Part shown: piece after piece, positions 44,087-53,223 of the stretch | Numbering within the stretch: the stretch's first letter is position 1 | How the letters are laid out: every line of letters starts with the position of its first letter | DNA from: Coemansia sp. RSA 487 | Lineage: Eukaryota; Kickxellomycota; Kickxellomycetes; Kickxellales; Kickxellaceae | NCBI GenBank assembly: GCA_027577595.1 | Contig: JANBRJ010000007.1 | Span: 248,001 to 312,000, forward strand | Length of the DNA stretch: 64,000 nt | Direction: 5' to 3' | Program-made: the position numbers and the translations under genes | The notes under the pieces: generated by a model | What the model was told of the DNA's origin: nothing | Database searches by the model: none | Seen by the model: the letters and a program-made list of their open reading frames with translations, nothing else

Positions 44087-45094
44087 CTACATTTCACTAG
44101 AGATGAACGATTGGTGGCGACGTGCTAATTCAACCACAATGTCCTGCTCAATATCATGGCCTTTTTCTGCGTCTGCTTGCGGAATCTGGATAACATAAGG
44201 CTCGTTCTGGTCCTTGGTGAACAGCCACACCTGCCACTTGCGCGTGTGCAGCATATTGGCAATGACAATCTGGTGGCCGTATTTCTTCAGCGCATGGCGG
44301 GCCTTGGGCGCCAATAGATCAGGATCGGTTTCGAGTTTAAACGAAACAATGAAGCACTGCGGTGCCCAGTGCTTCACCAGTGGGCGGAGGAACTTGGGGA
44401 CTTGGTTCATCCTCAGCGTCAGCTCGCCTGATGCGGACTGGATCTTGTGCTCGGCCATGCTGTGCGAGGGGATGAAGAAATCGCTGACCGCGGCTGCAAG
44501 GTAAAACATTGCCCGATGGCCAAGCGGGGCCAGGATGAGCGAGATCTCGCGCAGCAAGAACAGGTAATCCGAGAGCGTGGTAAAGTTGACCATCAGCAGC
44601 TGGTTTTCCTCTCTGTATCTTTTGAACAGCTCGAGGTCCTTGTGCATCCGCTGTGCCCACTCGGGCTTAACTGCAACCTTGCCGTCGATGATGTCAAGAT
44701 AGCCCAGCACGCCATCGGGTGAGTGCGAGTAGTGGCGGTTGAAAGGCTGCAGCGACTGCTCGCGGTAAAGAAATATAACGGCGTACCCAGAGGCTAGGAG
44801 CTGCTCTGCCGAAGAGCTCCCGCGCGTGCCGGCCGAAAAGTTGTCGACAAAGCGAACGGTGTTATTCTCTAGCGGGACGGTCGTGCCTCCACTTGTGACC
44901 AGAACAATTGGCCGCTGCTCGGGCTGCTGGCCAACAAACTGGGCGACTTTGGTGCGAGCCCAGTCGAGGTTTGTTGGCGGTCTGTTGTGATCAAAGTATG
45001 TATCAGGATCGATTACTTTGCGGTCACCGAGCATCGGAGAGATTGCTGTCTCCAGATGCACTGCGCTGCTCCCCGTTGTGTCTTCGCTAGTCAT
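44087..45094 (-). CDS. CAB2: Phosphopantothenate-cysteine ligase
   Basis: This 335-residue enzyme joins 4'-phosphopantothenate to cysteine, the second step of coenzyme A synthesis, in the cytosol (yeast Cab2, human PPCS 311 residues). The nucleotide-binding motifs are SGGTTVPLE at 68-76 and FVDNFSAGTRG at 82-92, followed by YAVIFLYRE. Further family landmarks are FYLAAAVSDFF and HKIQSASGELTL, then FIVSFKLETDPDLL. An in-frame extension of 44 codons upstream is hydrophobic and unrelated, so MTSEDTT at 45094 is taken as the start. The gene is intron-less. Fungi use a separate PPCS and PPCDC rather than the fused bacterial CoaBC, as here. Confidence 0.94.
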   Translation of the reverse strand: MTSEDTTGSSAVHLETAISPMLGDRKVIDPDTYFDHNRPPTNLDWARTKVAQFVGQQPEQRPIVLVTSGGTTVPLENNTVRFVDNFSAGTRGSSSAEQLLASGYAVIFLYREQSLQPFNRHYSHSPDGVLGYLDIIDGKVAVKPEWAQRMHKDLELFKRYREENQLLMVNFTTLSDYLFLLREISLILAPLGHRAMFYLAAAVSDFFIPSHSMAEHKIQSASGELTLRMNQVPKFLRPLVKHWAPQCFIVSFKLETDPDLLAPKARHALKKYGHQIVIANMLHTRKWQVWLFTKDQNEPYVIQIPQADAEKGHDIEQDIVVELARRHQSFISSEM

Positions 45095-45468
45095 GTTTAT
45101 AGAATTGGAAATAATGCGTAATACAGGTGTCAACAGTTTAAAATAAAGAATAAAATGAAAAAGAAAAAAAGGAATCAAAGGTGGACAAGGCAAATCGATC
45201 GCTTTTGATTGCAGCAGCACCAGCACATCAGTTTATAAAATGCAGAATCAAAACCCTTCTTCCCCCCTTCCAAGATAAGGCGATAATGCCTGTATGCATT
45301 GTGACAGAATGGACCCTGTTTTCGCTTATCTTTCCAAAAACACGATAAAAGGAGAGGATCAGTAATTTCCACGATACCAAGAAAGGGTGAGAAGTGTAAG
45401 GAGGGGTGCTTTTGTTTCTTCAGCTAGCCACTCTACACAGCATTTCACTTGTTGGGCTATTGGAGGTT
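45095..45468. other. Intergenic gap
   Basis: This AT-rich gap lies between two minus-strand genes and holds the ligase promoter and the 3' flank of the FAM192A-like gene. Nothing else is recognised. Confidence 0.6.
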
Positions 45469-46218
45469 TCAGCTGGCATCGCTGTTGTTGTTGTTGTTGT
45501 TGTTGTCGTTACTGTTGCACGTATTGCCATCACTCTCGCTATCGCTGTCACCGTATGATGCTAGCAGTCCAAGAGGGTCTTGCGAGTTGGATTCTGCTTC
45601 GTCCGCTTTCTTATCAGCGGAGTCTTTCTCATCGGCCATTTTCTCGCGCAAGGTGGCGTTTACGTCATCGTCTTTTGCAGGCTCGCTAGATCCAACGCTA
45701 CTGCTGTTGTCAGCGACTGCAGCTTTTGGCTTCTTCAGCTCAACAATGCCTTGCAACGAGAAAAGAGGTTTTCTTGAACCAATCACTGTAGCTCTCTTGT
45801 GTACACGCGCATTGCCAGTGGTTCGTCTATTGCTGCTGTCATGGACAGCAACCAGATCGTCTTTATATTTAGCCAGCTGCTCGGCCTCGGCGCGACGAGC
45901 CTCAGTGTACCGCTTTCCCTCCTCGTCATCAACAGCGTCAAGAAACTCGATTTCGTCGATATCCAGCTTTCTGATCTGGTTGGCAAATCGCCGTGACTCC
46001 TCATGTGCCTCGGTCTTGCGGCGCTTTTGCTCCTGTAGCCGCTCGTAGAGGGTGCGTGGATCGTACTCCTGCTCTGGCACTCCTTGCCCATCCAGCTCGT
46101 CTTCAGGTTTATCATATGCATGCTTCCAAGCATTCTCGCGTTCTTTGCGCGCCTCCTCAATGTCATTCGCTGAAATGAACCGCGAGCTGGGATCGGTGTT
46201 CTTATTTCCTCCACTCAT
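45469..46218 (-). CDS. FAM192A/NIP30-like nuclear protein
   Basis: This 249-residue protein carries a NIP30 domain (about 12-115) like the N-terminus of human FAM192A/PSME3IP1, which binds the nuclear proteasome activator PA28-gamma. Diagnostic stretches are RFISANDIEEARKERENAW, EYDPRTLYERLQEQKRRK and LDIDEIEFLDAVDD. The middle includes HKRATVIGSRKPLFSL. The C-terminus is acidic and Ser-rich, and ends in an Asn run encoded by a GTT/AAC trinucleotide repeat near 45484-45507, which may vary in length between strains. Fungi often lack PA28-gamma, so the partner here is uncertain. The gene is intron-less and the ATG at 46218 is the natural start. Confidence 0.85.
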   Translation of the reverse strand: MSGGNKNTDPSSRFISANDIEEARKERENAWKHAYDKPEDELDGQGVPEQEYDPRTLYERLQEQKRRKTEAHEESRRFANQIRKLDIDEIEFLDAVDDEEGKRYTEARRAEAEQLAKYKDDLVAVHDSSNRRTTGNARVHKRATVIGSRKPLFSLQGIVELKKPKAAVADNSSSVGSSEPAKDDDVNATLREKMADEKDSADKKADEAESNSQDPLGLLASYGDSDSESDGNTCNSNDNNNNNNNSDAS

Positions 46219-46389
46219 TTTTTCCAGAAAGCGGGTCTTTGTAAATGCAGGTTATTCCATTGGATCAAACTAGTATATATAAAGGAAAATATCTGTTTGA
46301 ATTTGATCGCGACGTTGTATAAAAAGATAAATAAAAAAGCTTCCTTCCTATCGTTCCTTTGAAGCGTGCAAAGGCGATGTGTAGAAACG

Positions 46390-47118
46390 TTATGGGGAGT
46401 ACAGGCGGTACGATGTGTCAGGCTGAAGCTCAAGGATCCTTGAGGCAATGCGCTTTGCCTGGTTGTCGTCATGCGTAATCCAGATACACGTTCGGGAGGT
46501 CAGTGTGTTCTCAACCATCAGCGTGGACGCCGGGTCCAGTGCGCTCGTTGGCTCATCAAGTAATAAAACTTGCGGGTCGCAGGAGAGCGCCACAGCCAAA
46601 GCTATCCGCTGCATCTCGCCACCAGAGAGCTCGGACCACTTCTTTTCCCACAGCTCTGGCGCAATCCCCCAGTCCTCTGCTATCTCGACCGGATCATAAT
46701 GGTCTCGCTTTGACTGCACACCGAATGAATTGACCATGTCCACAAAGTCCAGCGGCGTGCCAGCCATCTGCGCCGGCCGCTGTGGCACATACATTACTTC
46801 TGCCCGCCACTGCGGGATGCCTAGCTCCTGCGGCGTCCTGAGCCCCTTGTCCGTCTGCAGCGCGCACATACCAGCCTCATACGTGGTGAGCTGTGCGATG
46901 CAGCGCAGAATTGTGGTTTTGCCGACGCCGCTGGGCCCACGCACAGCTATCACCTCGCCAGGGTACACCGAGAACCCGACATCATAGAACAGGTGGTCGG
47001 AGTCACCGGTGGACCCGTCCCGGCGCTTTGTCAGCTCCTTGATTTGCAGAAGAGGCGTCTGATCGGCCGCTGCGCTGATGGAGCCGTAGCTTTCGGGTGG
47101 TGGAGATACTGCTACCAT
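46390..47118 (-). CDS. Stand-alone FetA-like ABC ATPase
   Basis: This 242-residue protein is a single ABC nucleotide-binding domain with no membrane spans. All motifs are intact: Walker A GPSGVGKTT (61-69), Q-loop within YVPQRPAQMAG (110-120), signature LSGGE (164-168), Walker B VLLLDE (184-189) and the H-loop His at 216 (WITHDD). It most resembles bacterial FetA/YbbL and plant STAR1, which pair with a separate small membrane protein (FetB/YbbM, STAR2/ALS3) and are linked to metal tolerance. No such partner is in the window. Most eukaryotic ABC transporters are fused to membrane domains, so a lone bacterial-type ATPase is unusual and may reflect old horizontal transfer. Codon use does not look foreign. 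The gene is intron-less. Confidence 0.85.
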   Translation of the reverse strand: MVAVSPPPESYGSISAAADQTPLLQIKELTKRRDGSTGDSDHLFYDVGFSVYPGEVIAVRGPSGVGKTTILRCIAQLTTYEAGMCALQTDKGLRTPQELGIPQWRAEVMYVPQRPAQMAGTPLDFVDMVNSFGVQSKRDHYDPVEIAEDWGIAPELWEKKWSELSGGEMQRIALAVALSCDPQVLLLDEPTSALDPASTLMVENTLTSRTCIWITHDDNQAKRIASRILELQPDTSYRLYSP

Positions 47119-47148
47119 TGAGGACAGCGAGACAATATAAGCAAATAC

Positions 47149-47180
<32 letters not shown>

Positions 47181-48146
47181 GTAGTACAAAGACTGGAGAA
47201 ATTCAAGGTGTCAGTTTTTTAAAAAATGGAAGGGAAAAAGGGTAAAGAAGCATGCGGCGCTCACACTCTTTCTTGGGGCAAAGCTACTTTCAGATTATAA
47301 AAGAAATGAAAAGGCTTGGCGCGAACGGCTTGGTTCCAGACAATAAAGTTCAGAGGGCATTCAGCCTCTGCTTCTAATGGGGTTGTTTGTTGTGAGTGCC
47401 TGCGTGTCAACGATAGTTACTTTCAGGAGAGCAGCAAGCTCCGCTGTCCTGGTAGGCAAAAAAGCATAAGCACGAGGAAAGACGGTTGTATCTGCCGGAT
47501 GAACATCACGATGCCTGGCTTGGGTCGCCCATGCACGAGCGCCAATTTCCGCATGATCGAGCAAAATTGAAAGGAAGGGAGGGGGTGCAGCGACCCAGAA
47601 ACACGACCATGTTCTTCCCCCGCTAGCAGGTTTCTACAGGCAACAAGGCCCGTGACTTTTAATGATATCTCGCCTCGTTTGGAGCAAGAAAGAACGGCCA
47701 ATCCGATTGCTGCAATAGGCAAAAAAGAGCCCTTTTAAAAACCAGAAGCGAAAACCCAGTGGAGCCTTTTTGGGCAATGCTCAGGGGGGAAATATAAAAT
47801 ATGTTCGAAAAACGTCTTGTGGCTCTTCAACCATCCCCACCTCTCTTTGCTTTTAATTTTTTATATACTCCATGGTAACTTTGAGTACTCTATGCTCTTT
47901 CCTTTTATTTTTCCTGAATAATATTATTGAACCCCAGCTGCTGCTGAACCTTGACAACGACATACTTCTTGCTATATTAGTACCAGCGCATGTTCTTATT
48001 TTCTATACACTTGCGCTGCCTGCATCTAAAGTCTGTGTGTAAATAACCACTTTTTCGCGTCCTTTATACTTGACCGATTGTCTTCCTTCTTCATCCCCCA
48101 CCCCCACAAACACTCGCACGCACATAACAACTTCAGCCTAAATAAA
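47119..48146. other. Divergent 1 kb intergenic region
   Basis: This region lies between the divergent ABC ATPase and PWWP-like genes. It includes a TAA microsatellite near the ATPase start, a TATAAAAT stretch at 47793-47800 (about 350 bp before the PWWP-like ATG) and a pyrimidine-rich leader. No further gene is supported. Confidence 0.55.
47149..47180. repeat. (TAA)n microsatellite
   Basis: A near-perfect TAA trinucleotide tract of about ten units lies some 30 bp upstream of the ABC ATPase start codon, in its leader or core promoter. Length variation could affect expression. Confidence 0.9.
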
Positions 48147-50018
48147 ATGAACTCTATAGACACCGCAAATACATCTGCGACATCGTCGCCCCAGACAAAC
48201 AAGCGTCAATGGCGAGGCCGCGATGTGGTCTTTGTCGACCCGCTGGACGCTTCTGCACCATATTGGTGGCCAGCAATGGTAGTGCCAACAGATGAAATCG
48301 ACGCAACCATGGGGTGCACGCAATTAAGCGAAAACGAGTACCTAGTAAAGTACTTTGAAGACAACAAGTACTCGACGGTTCGGGGCAGCGAGCTCCGGCT
48401 GCTCAACACAGACAAGCCGCCGTTCACCGACTTTGCGGCCTCCGTACCCGGCTTTCTCAAAGACAGGGCCATAAAGAGCGCGCTTTCCTTCTTGCGGTCC
48501 GGCCACATCCATGCCAAGTTCCATTGGCTGAAGTGGCACACGGGCTCGGATACCCTGAAGCTGCCCTTCGCTCTCCGCGAAGAAACAGCCGCTGTCGGCC
48601 GCCCTCTAGATGCTGCATCCTCCCCACTGCCTGCCAGCCCTTCGCGCAGTAGTCGCAGTAGCGATGCGAAGGATGATGCAGATGCTGGTTCTGTTGATGC
48701 TGCAGCAACACAGGAAGCCAGGGGGAACAATGCGCCGGATTCGCCAACCACGCATGCAAACTCAAGTGCTGCCGAGTCCGAAGCTTCTACCTTGGTCTCT
48801 GCAAAGAACGTGCCAGCTGCAGATCCAGCTGATGGCGCTTCTGCGCTACTGTCTGGTGTTCCCCAGCAGAGCACAGGCAACGAAAACGACGATGATAACA
48901 ACAACAGCAGCAGCAGCAACAACGATATTGATAACGACAATGATAACGGCTCTGTAAATTCCGGCGAAGGCGACGACGCTGAGCGGCCAATGCGTTCGCG
49001 GCGCGGCAGACCCAAGACTGGAGCGACCAATCGTCACCGCGCCTCCTCGCGCCCCCGCACCAGACGCAGCAGGAGTGCCTCGATCACCGCTGCTGCTGCT
49101 ATAGCTGCAACAGCAGGCGGAACACGTGCCGCTTCAACAAGATCTAAGTCCAGGTCCCCGCAGCTTTCAGACTCCACAAAGCAGGAAGAAGAAGAAGATG
49201 ATGATGATAACGACGATGGTAGCGACCATGATGCCAAGTCGCCGCGTCGGTCAACCACTGCCAACGAAGAAGATGAGGAAGATGAGGACGAGGACGAGGA
49301 CGAGAGCAGTGCTGCTGCTGCCGCCGCCGCCGCCGCCGCCGCCGCTGTGGGTGCTTCTAATACGCCAGCCTCCTCCGGCACCGCAATGCATGGATCCCCC
49401 GATGGCTCAACCACACCGCCCTCAGAAGACCCCACCCGAACGACACGCCGCCAACCAAATACACCGTCCTCTGGACGCTCGTCACGCCGCTCACGCCTAC
49501 AGCAGCAGCAGCAGCAACAACAACAACAACAAAAGACTGCGTCTAGCCCGTCCACCACCAACGGCACAGGCAAGCGCGGACGCCCGCCGCTGTACGCCCG
49601 CGGACAGAACCAAAACGGAAGCAATGCATCGACGCCAGCCAAATCACGGCGCCACCACAATGCGGCGGGGCCAGCTAACCGTCGCGGTGGTGGCGGCGCG
49701 TCGGGCTCACTGTCATCCATGACGATCCCCGACGCTCTATTGGGTGAGATCCCAAAATCCACCACAGGCATAGCCAAGGCCGCCGCCGCCGCCGCCGCCG
49801 CCCTTGCCGAAACACCCGAGACAGATCAGTTGCAGCCCACCGAGCCATCGCGCATACTTGAGATCGCCAAGGAGATTGAGGAGGTTCAAGAGGAGTACAA
49901 GCTATTCCGCTCCCTTGTCCGCAAATCTGCAAGAGATTTGTGGATCGAGCAGGGCAACGAATGGCCTCCCACTCTTGCTACAAACACGCGCTTTGGAAAG
50001 CGTAGAAAGGTTGCTTGA
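48147..50018 (+). CDS. PWWP-like domain protein with AT-hooks
   Basis: This 623-residue protein looks like a chromatin reader. The N-terminal region (about 20-100) has a PWWP/Tudor-like fold signature: GRDVVFVDPLDASAPYWWPA, then YLVKYFEDNKYSTVRGSEL. Two AT-hook cores follow: RRGRPK near residue 290 and KRGRPP near residue 475. The rest is disordered, with acidic Glu/Asp runs, a poly-Ala run near 49315-49345, about 11 Gln from mixed CAG/CAA near 49500-49531, and another poly-Ala near 49775-49800. A conserved-looking helix (LEIAKEIEEVQEEYKLFRS) lies close to the basic C-terminal end GKRRKVA, a likely nuclear signal. The ATG at 48147 is used; the frame upstream lacks ATG. The exact family is not known to me. 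Confidence 0.82.
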   Translation: MNSIDTANTSATSSPQTNKRQWRGRDVVFVDPLDASAPYWWPAMVVPTDEIDATMGCTQLSENEYLVKYFEDNKYSTVRGSELRLLNTDKPPFTDFAASVPGFLKDRAIKSALSFLRSGHIHAKFHWLKWHTGSDTLKLPFALREETAAVGRPLDAASSPLPASPSRSSRSSDAKDDADAGSVDAAATQEARGNNAPDSPTTHANSSAAESEASTLVSAKNVPAADPADGASALLSGVPQQSTGNENDDDNNNSSSSNNDIDNDNDNGSVNSGEGDDAERPMRSRRGRPKTGATNRHRASSRPRTRRSRSASITAAAAIAATAGGTRAASTRSKSRSPQLSDSTKQEEEEDDDDNDDGSDHDAKSPRRSTTANEEDEEDEDEDEDESSAAAAAAAAAAAAVGASNTPASSGTAMHGSPDGSTTPPSEDPTRTTRRQPNTPSSGRSSRRSRLQQQQQQQQQQQKTASSPSTTNGTGKRGRPPLYARGQNQNGSNASTPAKSRRHHNAAGPANRRGGGGASGSLSSMTIPDALLGEIPKSTTGIAKAAAAAAAALAETPETDQLQPTEPSRILEIAKEIEEVQEEYKLFRSLVRKSARDLWIEQGNEWPPTLATNTRFGKRRKVA

Positions 50019-50431
50019 AGAGTCGTTTTGTTTTGTTTTGTTTTGTTCTGCTTTCCTTTTTGTCTATATTGAAGCTTTTATCATATCTGCACAAGGAGCA
50101 CCAAGTACATTTGCCACTTTTTGTTATCACAAAAGTTCTGGCTTTATAAAAAGTCCTCCCCCGATGACATCATCCGAGTCCCACAACCTGAATCTTTGAC
50201 TGGCTGCATGCTGTGTTGATCGCCACAGCCTTATAATCGAAAAGAAAAGGGGATTGACAGCCAAAGAAAAAAAAGAGGCTTGGTAATATCGTTCATACTC
50301 AAGACTTTCAATTAGATCAGCTTTTTCTTTGTTACATGTGCATTTTCAAACAGCAAAACGGCAAACAGTTACTCATTCCATTAGAACAATAAGCAAGCAG
50401 ACTCGACGATTGAGAAGGAAGCTCCCCCATC
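50019..50431. other. Intergenic gap
   Basis: This gap begins with a TTTTG-type pentanucleotide repeat (about 50025-50046) in the 3' flank of the PWWP-like gene. Nothing else is recognised. Confidence 0.6.
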
Positions 50432-51061
50432 ATGGTCAAGCTTACGAAAAGAGATAAAGAAAAAATCCAGCAGGTGCAGGAGATCGAAGCACAGCTTCGG
50501 GCATCAGCCAATGCAGCGTCGCAAGTAGTGGGATCATGGCTTGGAGACAGCGACAATGACGACGATGAGGGCACAAAAGACGCAAAGGAAGGAGCTGTAC
50601 AACAATCAAAAGTCGCTGTCAAGGCACGGGATGTCTTTCAAGGGCGGCCGGCACGGCTAGGCGTAGGTGCAAAGTTCCTTTCGCACAAGGATATGGTCGA
50701 AGGAAATAGAGGTGGCGACCACGTTGTTTCGTTGGGGCCAGGAGTGCTGACCTCCGAGGAGCTCCGGCTTAAGCGCAGGCTGACCAAAGGAGCAGGAGCT
50801 CGGAAGGATGAGGATGGACCAGGTGGCACAAAACGAACAGCCCAACAAGCAAACAAAGACGATGAAGATGAAGGCGATAGCAAGTCCAAAGTGTTCACGA
50901 AACAGAGCAAATCCATGTCGACTGTGGATTCAGATCAATCCAAGCCCAAAAAAGCCTATCAGAAAGAATCATCTCATTCAGAGGCGTCCCAGCCGTTCAA
51001 AAAAAAGCAAAAAAGAACCGCTATACTGTTGGATTCTCTCATTCAGCGTCGCAAACGATAA
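50432..51061 (+). CDS. DUF3245 small basic protein
   Basis: This 209-residue protein matches the fungal DUF3245 pattern. A helical N-terminus (about 1-36) ends in SWLGD, an acidic patch follows (DSDNDDDEG), and the hallmark VFQGRPARLGVGAKF lies at 68-82. The remainder is highly charged and Ser-rich, ending in basic clusters KKKQKR and LIQRRKR that suggest nuclear or nucleolar location. Members of this family have no established function that I know of. The ATG at 50432 is in a clear context. The gene is intron-less. Confidence 0.85.
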   Translation: MVKLTKRDKEKIQQVQEIEAQLRASANAASQVVGSWLGDSDNDDDEGTKDAKEGAVQQSKVAVKARDVFQGRPARLGVGAKFLSHKDMVEGNRGGDHVVSLGPGVLTSEELRLKRRLTKGAGARKDEDGPGGTKRTAQQANKDDEDEGDSKSKVFTKQSKSMSTVDSDQSKPKKAYQKESSHSEASQPFKKKQKRTAILLDSLIQRRKR

Positions 51062-52431
51062 GCCAAAGCTACGGCATTCTATTTTTAGCAGCGTTATACA
51101 CAGCAAGAACAATACACTATAGAATCCTAGAACCATTTTCATGTTCTACACGGTGCAAAATGTAAATAAAATCGCTGGTTATAGCTCGTCATTTTTTCGT
51201 ATATTGCAACAATATACAATGTCTATTTGCGTCATCTAAAATCGATGCTAAAGAGAGTGCGACTTTAATCAACATTTAGCAAATGATTGCCTAAACATTG
51301 AATGTCTTTGTTTTTCTTGGCGGAGTGAGAAAAATAAAGTTGCACGGAAGAAAGTATTTCAATTCAACTCAATTCAATACTACCAAAGGGAAATATGCAA
51401 TTTTTCCAGGCAATATGTTTCTTACGCTTGGCAGGCTTTGAATGAAATGCACAGTGGCTCAAAAGTGGCTCAGACACGAGTAAAATAGGGATTTGTTTGG
51501 AACTAGCGAACAGAAAGAAAAATAAAAAAGAAACTAGAAAACAGACTGAAGCTGAAGCCTCGTTCTGTCAGCTGTTGTGTATCGTAGAATCAAAATTGTA
51601 CCGATTGTTACTCCGAAAAAGGAAAGCTGATGTATTTTGCTGGTTAGAATAATGTCACAAATGGCATGGATGTAAATAAATGTACATTTTTGTTTATCTA
51701 TGCTGGAGAAAAGTGTAACGATATTTTTTGCTGCTTTTGGTGAAACAAGCGATACGAACAATATGTAGCCACTTGGCTTGTTTTTCTTGTAGCGACAAAG
51801 CTCCCTAGAATCCCTCAATATTAATGTTTTTGAAACTGTATTGCACAATATTGATCACTTTGTGTTTTTTCATGTTCTTGCGCTAAATATGGCAAGCGAC
51901 AATAGCAGAAAAACTGTTTGCTCATGTATTTGACAAAGGCATGCATCATTATTTTTGACCAGAAATGGAATAGGAGTAAACAAGAGTCGTAGGAGTCACA
52001 AACGTAGTCTCGACTAAAAGACGAAAGTGTGGATGCTTCAGTTCTCGTTGCTGTGACTCTCAACAGGATAAAACGGCTCCAACATCCCAGCCCAAGACTC
52101 CCTTCTCTCCCTAGAATCCCTCAGACACTACACTCTTTTCTCCCTCCTATTCTCATACAAACAAGAACACTAACGATCCCTCTTTTTCTTGAACTGGACT
52201 TTAGGAACCCTGTGCCATTTTCCCTATTCATTTATATTAGAGCATCCTGTTGGTTGAAACCTACATACACTCCGCCTTCCAACTCACATTTATATAAACC
52301 TGAACCTGCCACCCTCTCCTCCTACCGTGGATCAGTTTAAAGACATTCGACATCTACGTTAGTTATTCTTCCATCTATCAGTTCATCCTTTTAGGCTACC
52401 ACCGCCCATCCCATCTGATATTTTTGCAAAA
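51062..52431. other. Intergenic gap of 1.4 kb with a TATA box
   Basis: AT-rich sequence with no supported gene. TATATAAA at 52291-52298 lies 141 bp before the ATG of the secreted repeat protein and is its likely TATA box. Just upstream the sequence is very rich in pyrimidines. Confidence 0.55.
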
Positions 52432-52947
52432 ATGAGGATTGTTACTGCGCTTGCTGCGATCGCCGCGGTTGCAGCTGCTGGCGAGGCTCATTACGAAGCC
52501 CATCCTGCCCCTGGCCAGGAGATTGCTCACCCATTGCCGCCGCCTCCACCTGCTGCTGTACTGCCAAACCATGAGGAACATCCGGTCGGATACGAAGAGC
52601 ATCCGATTGTGCCACCACCTCCTCCGCCGCCGCCGCCGCATGCTGAGCTGCCGCACCATGAGGAGCACCCGGCTGGATACGAAGCGCACCCACCACCTCC
52701 GGCTCCTCACGCCGAGTTGCCGCACCATGAGGAACACCCAGCTCCTCCGCCGCCGCCGCCACATGCTGAGTTGCCACACCATGAGGAGCACCCAGCTGGA
52801 TATGAGGCGCATCCACCACCTCCGGTTCCTCACGCCGAGTTGCCGCACCACGAGGAGCTTCCGGCTCCTGGAGGTTACGAGGCTGCTGGCCCAGCCCACA
52901 TTAACCCTGGCGGTCCTGCATATGTGGCGAATGCTCCCCACTTCTAA
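52432..52947 (+). CDS. Secreted His/Pro/Glu repeat protein
   Basis: This 171-residue protein has a signal peptide (MRIVTALAAIAAVAAAGEA) followed by a repeat domain rich in Pro, His and Glu. The unit HAELPHHEE occurs four times, in two slightly different settings, one followed by HPAGYEAH and the other by HPA or LPA, separated by poly-Pro runs. The domain arose by duplication of a 41-codon block. A short tail ends in NAPHF. There is no cysteine, membrane span or GPI signal. Clustered His and Glu suggest binding of zinc, copper or nickel ions, and the Pro runs suggest a wall or matrix protein; both are inference. A strong TATA box precedes it. The antisense frame here is an artefact. Confidence 0.82.
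   Translation: MRIVTALAAIAAVAAAGEAHYEAHPAPGQEIAHPLPPPPPAAVLPNHEEHPVGYEEHPIVPPPPPPPPPHAELPHHEEHPAGYEAHPPPPAPHAELPHHEEHPAPPPPPPHAELPHHEEHPAGYEAHPPPPVPHAELPHHEELPAPGGYEAAGPAHINPGGPAYVANAPHF
52639..52884 (+). repeat. Tandem duplication, 123-bp period
   Basis: Two copies, 52639-52761 and 52762-52884, encode the same 41-residue block with a few synonymous or conservative differences. Each copy itself holds two related sub-repeats. Confidence 0.85.
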
Positions 52948-53223
52948 GAAGCCGAAAGTAGCATCCAGTCTATTCATAAGTTTGTTTTTTTTCAGTTCTT
53001 TCAAACATCTCTAAGCAAAGAAAAAATGTTTTTACAATATCCCAATGCAAATTTTGATGAAGCTCTTCTTTAATAATATCATTTTGGTATTTAGATTTAT
53101 TTTAAAAAATGGCATTCGTAACATAAATGTTGTATCTTCCAAGGTTTTTACAACTTATAAAAATATGAAGGTATGGCAATTAAAAAAGAAATATCGACAA
53201 TCATTTTGAAAAAAAAAAACATT

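Noticed and set aside
49034-49777. 247-codon minus-strand frame with Cys, Ser and Ala runs
   Set aside because: The homopolymers are antisense readings of the Gln, Glu and Ala repeats of the PWWP-like gene.
52396-53004. 202-codon minus-strand Arg/Trp-rich repeat frame
   Set aside because: It is antisense to the secreted His/Pro repeat protein, which has a signal peptide and a TATA box.
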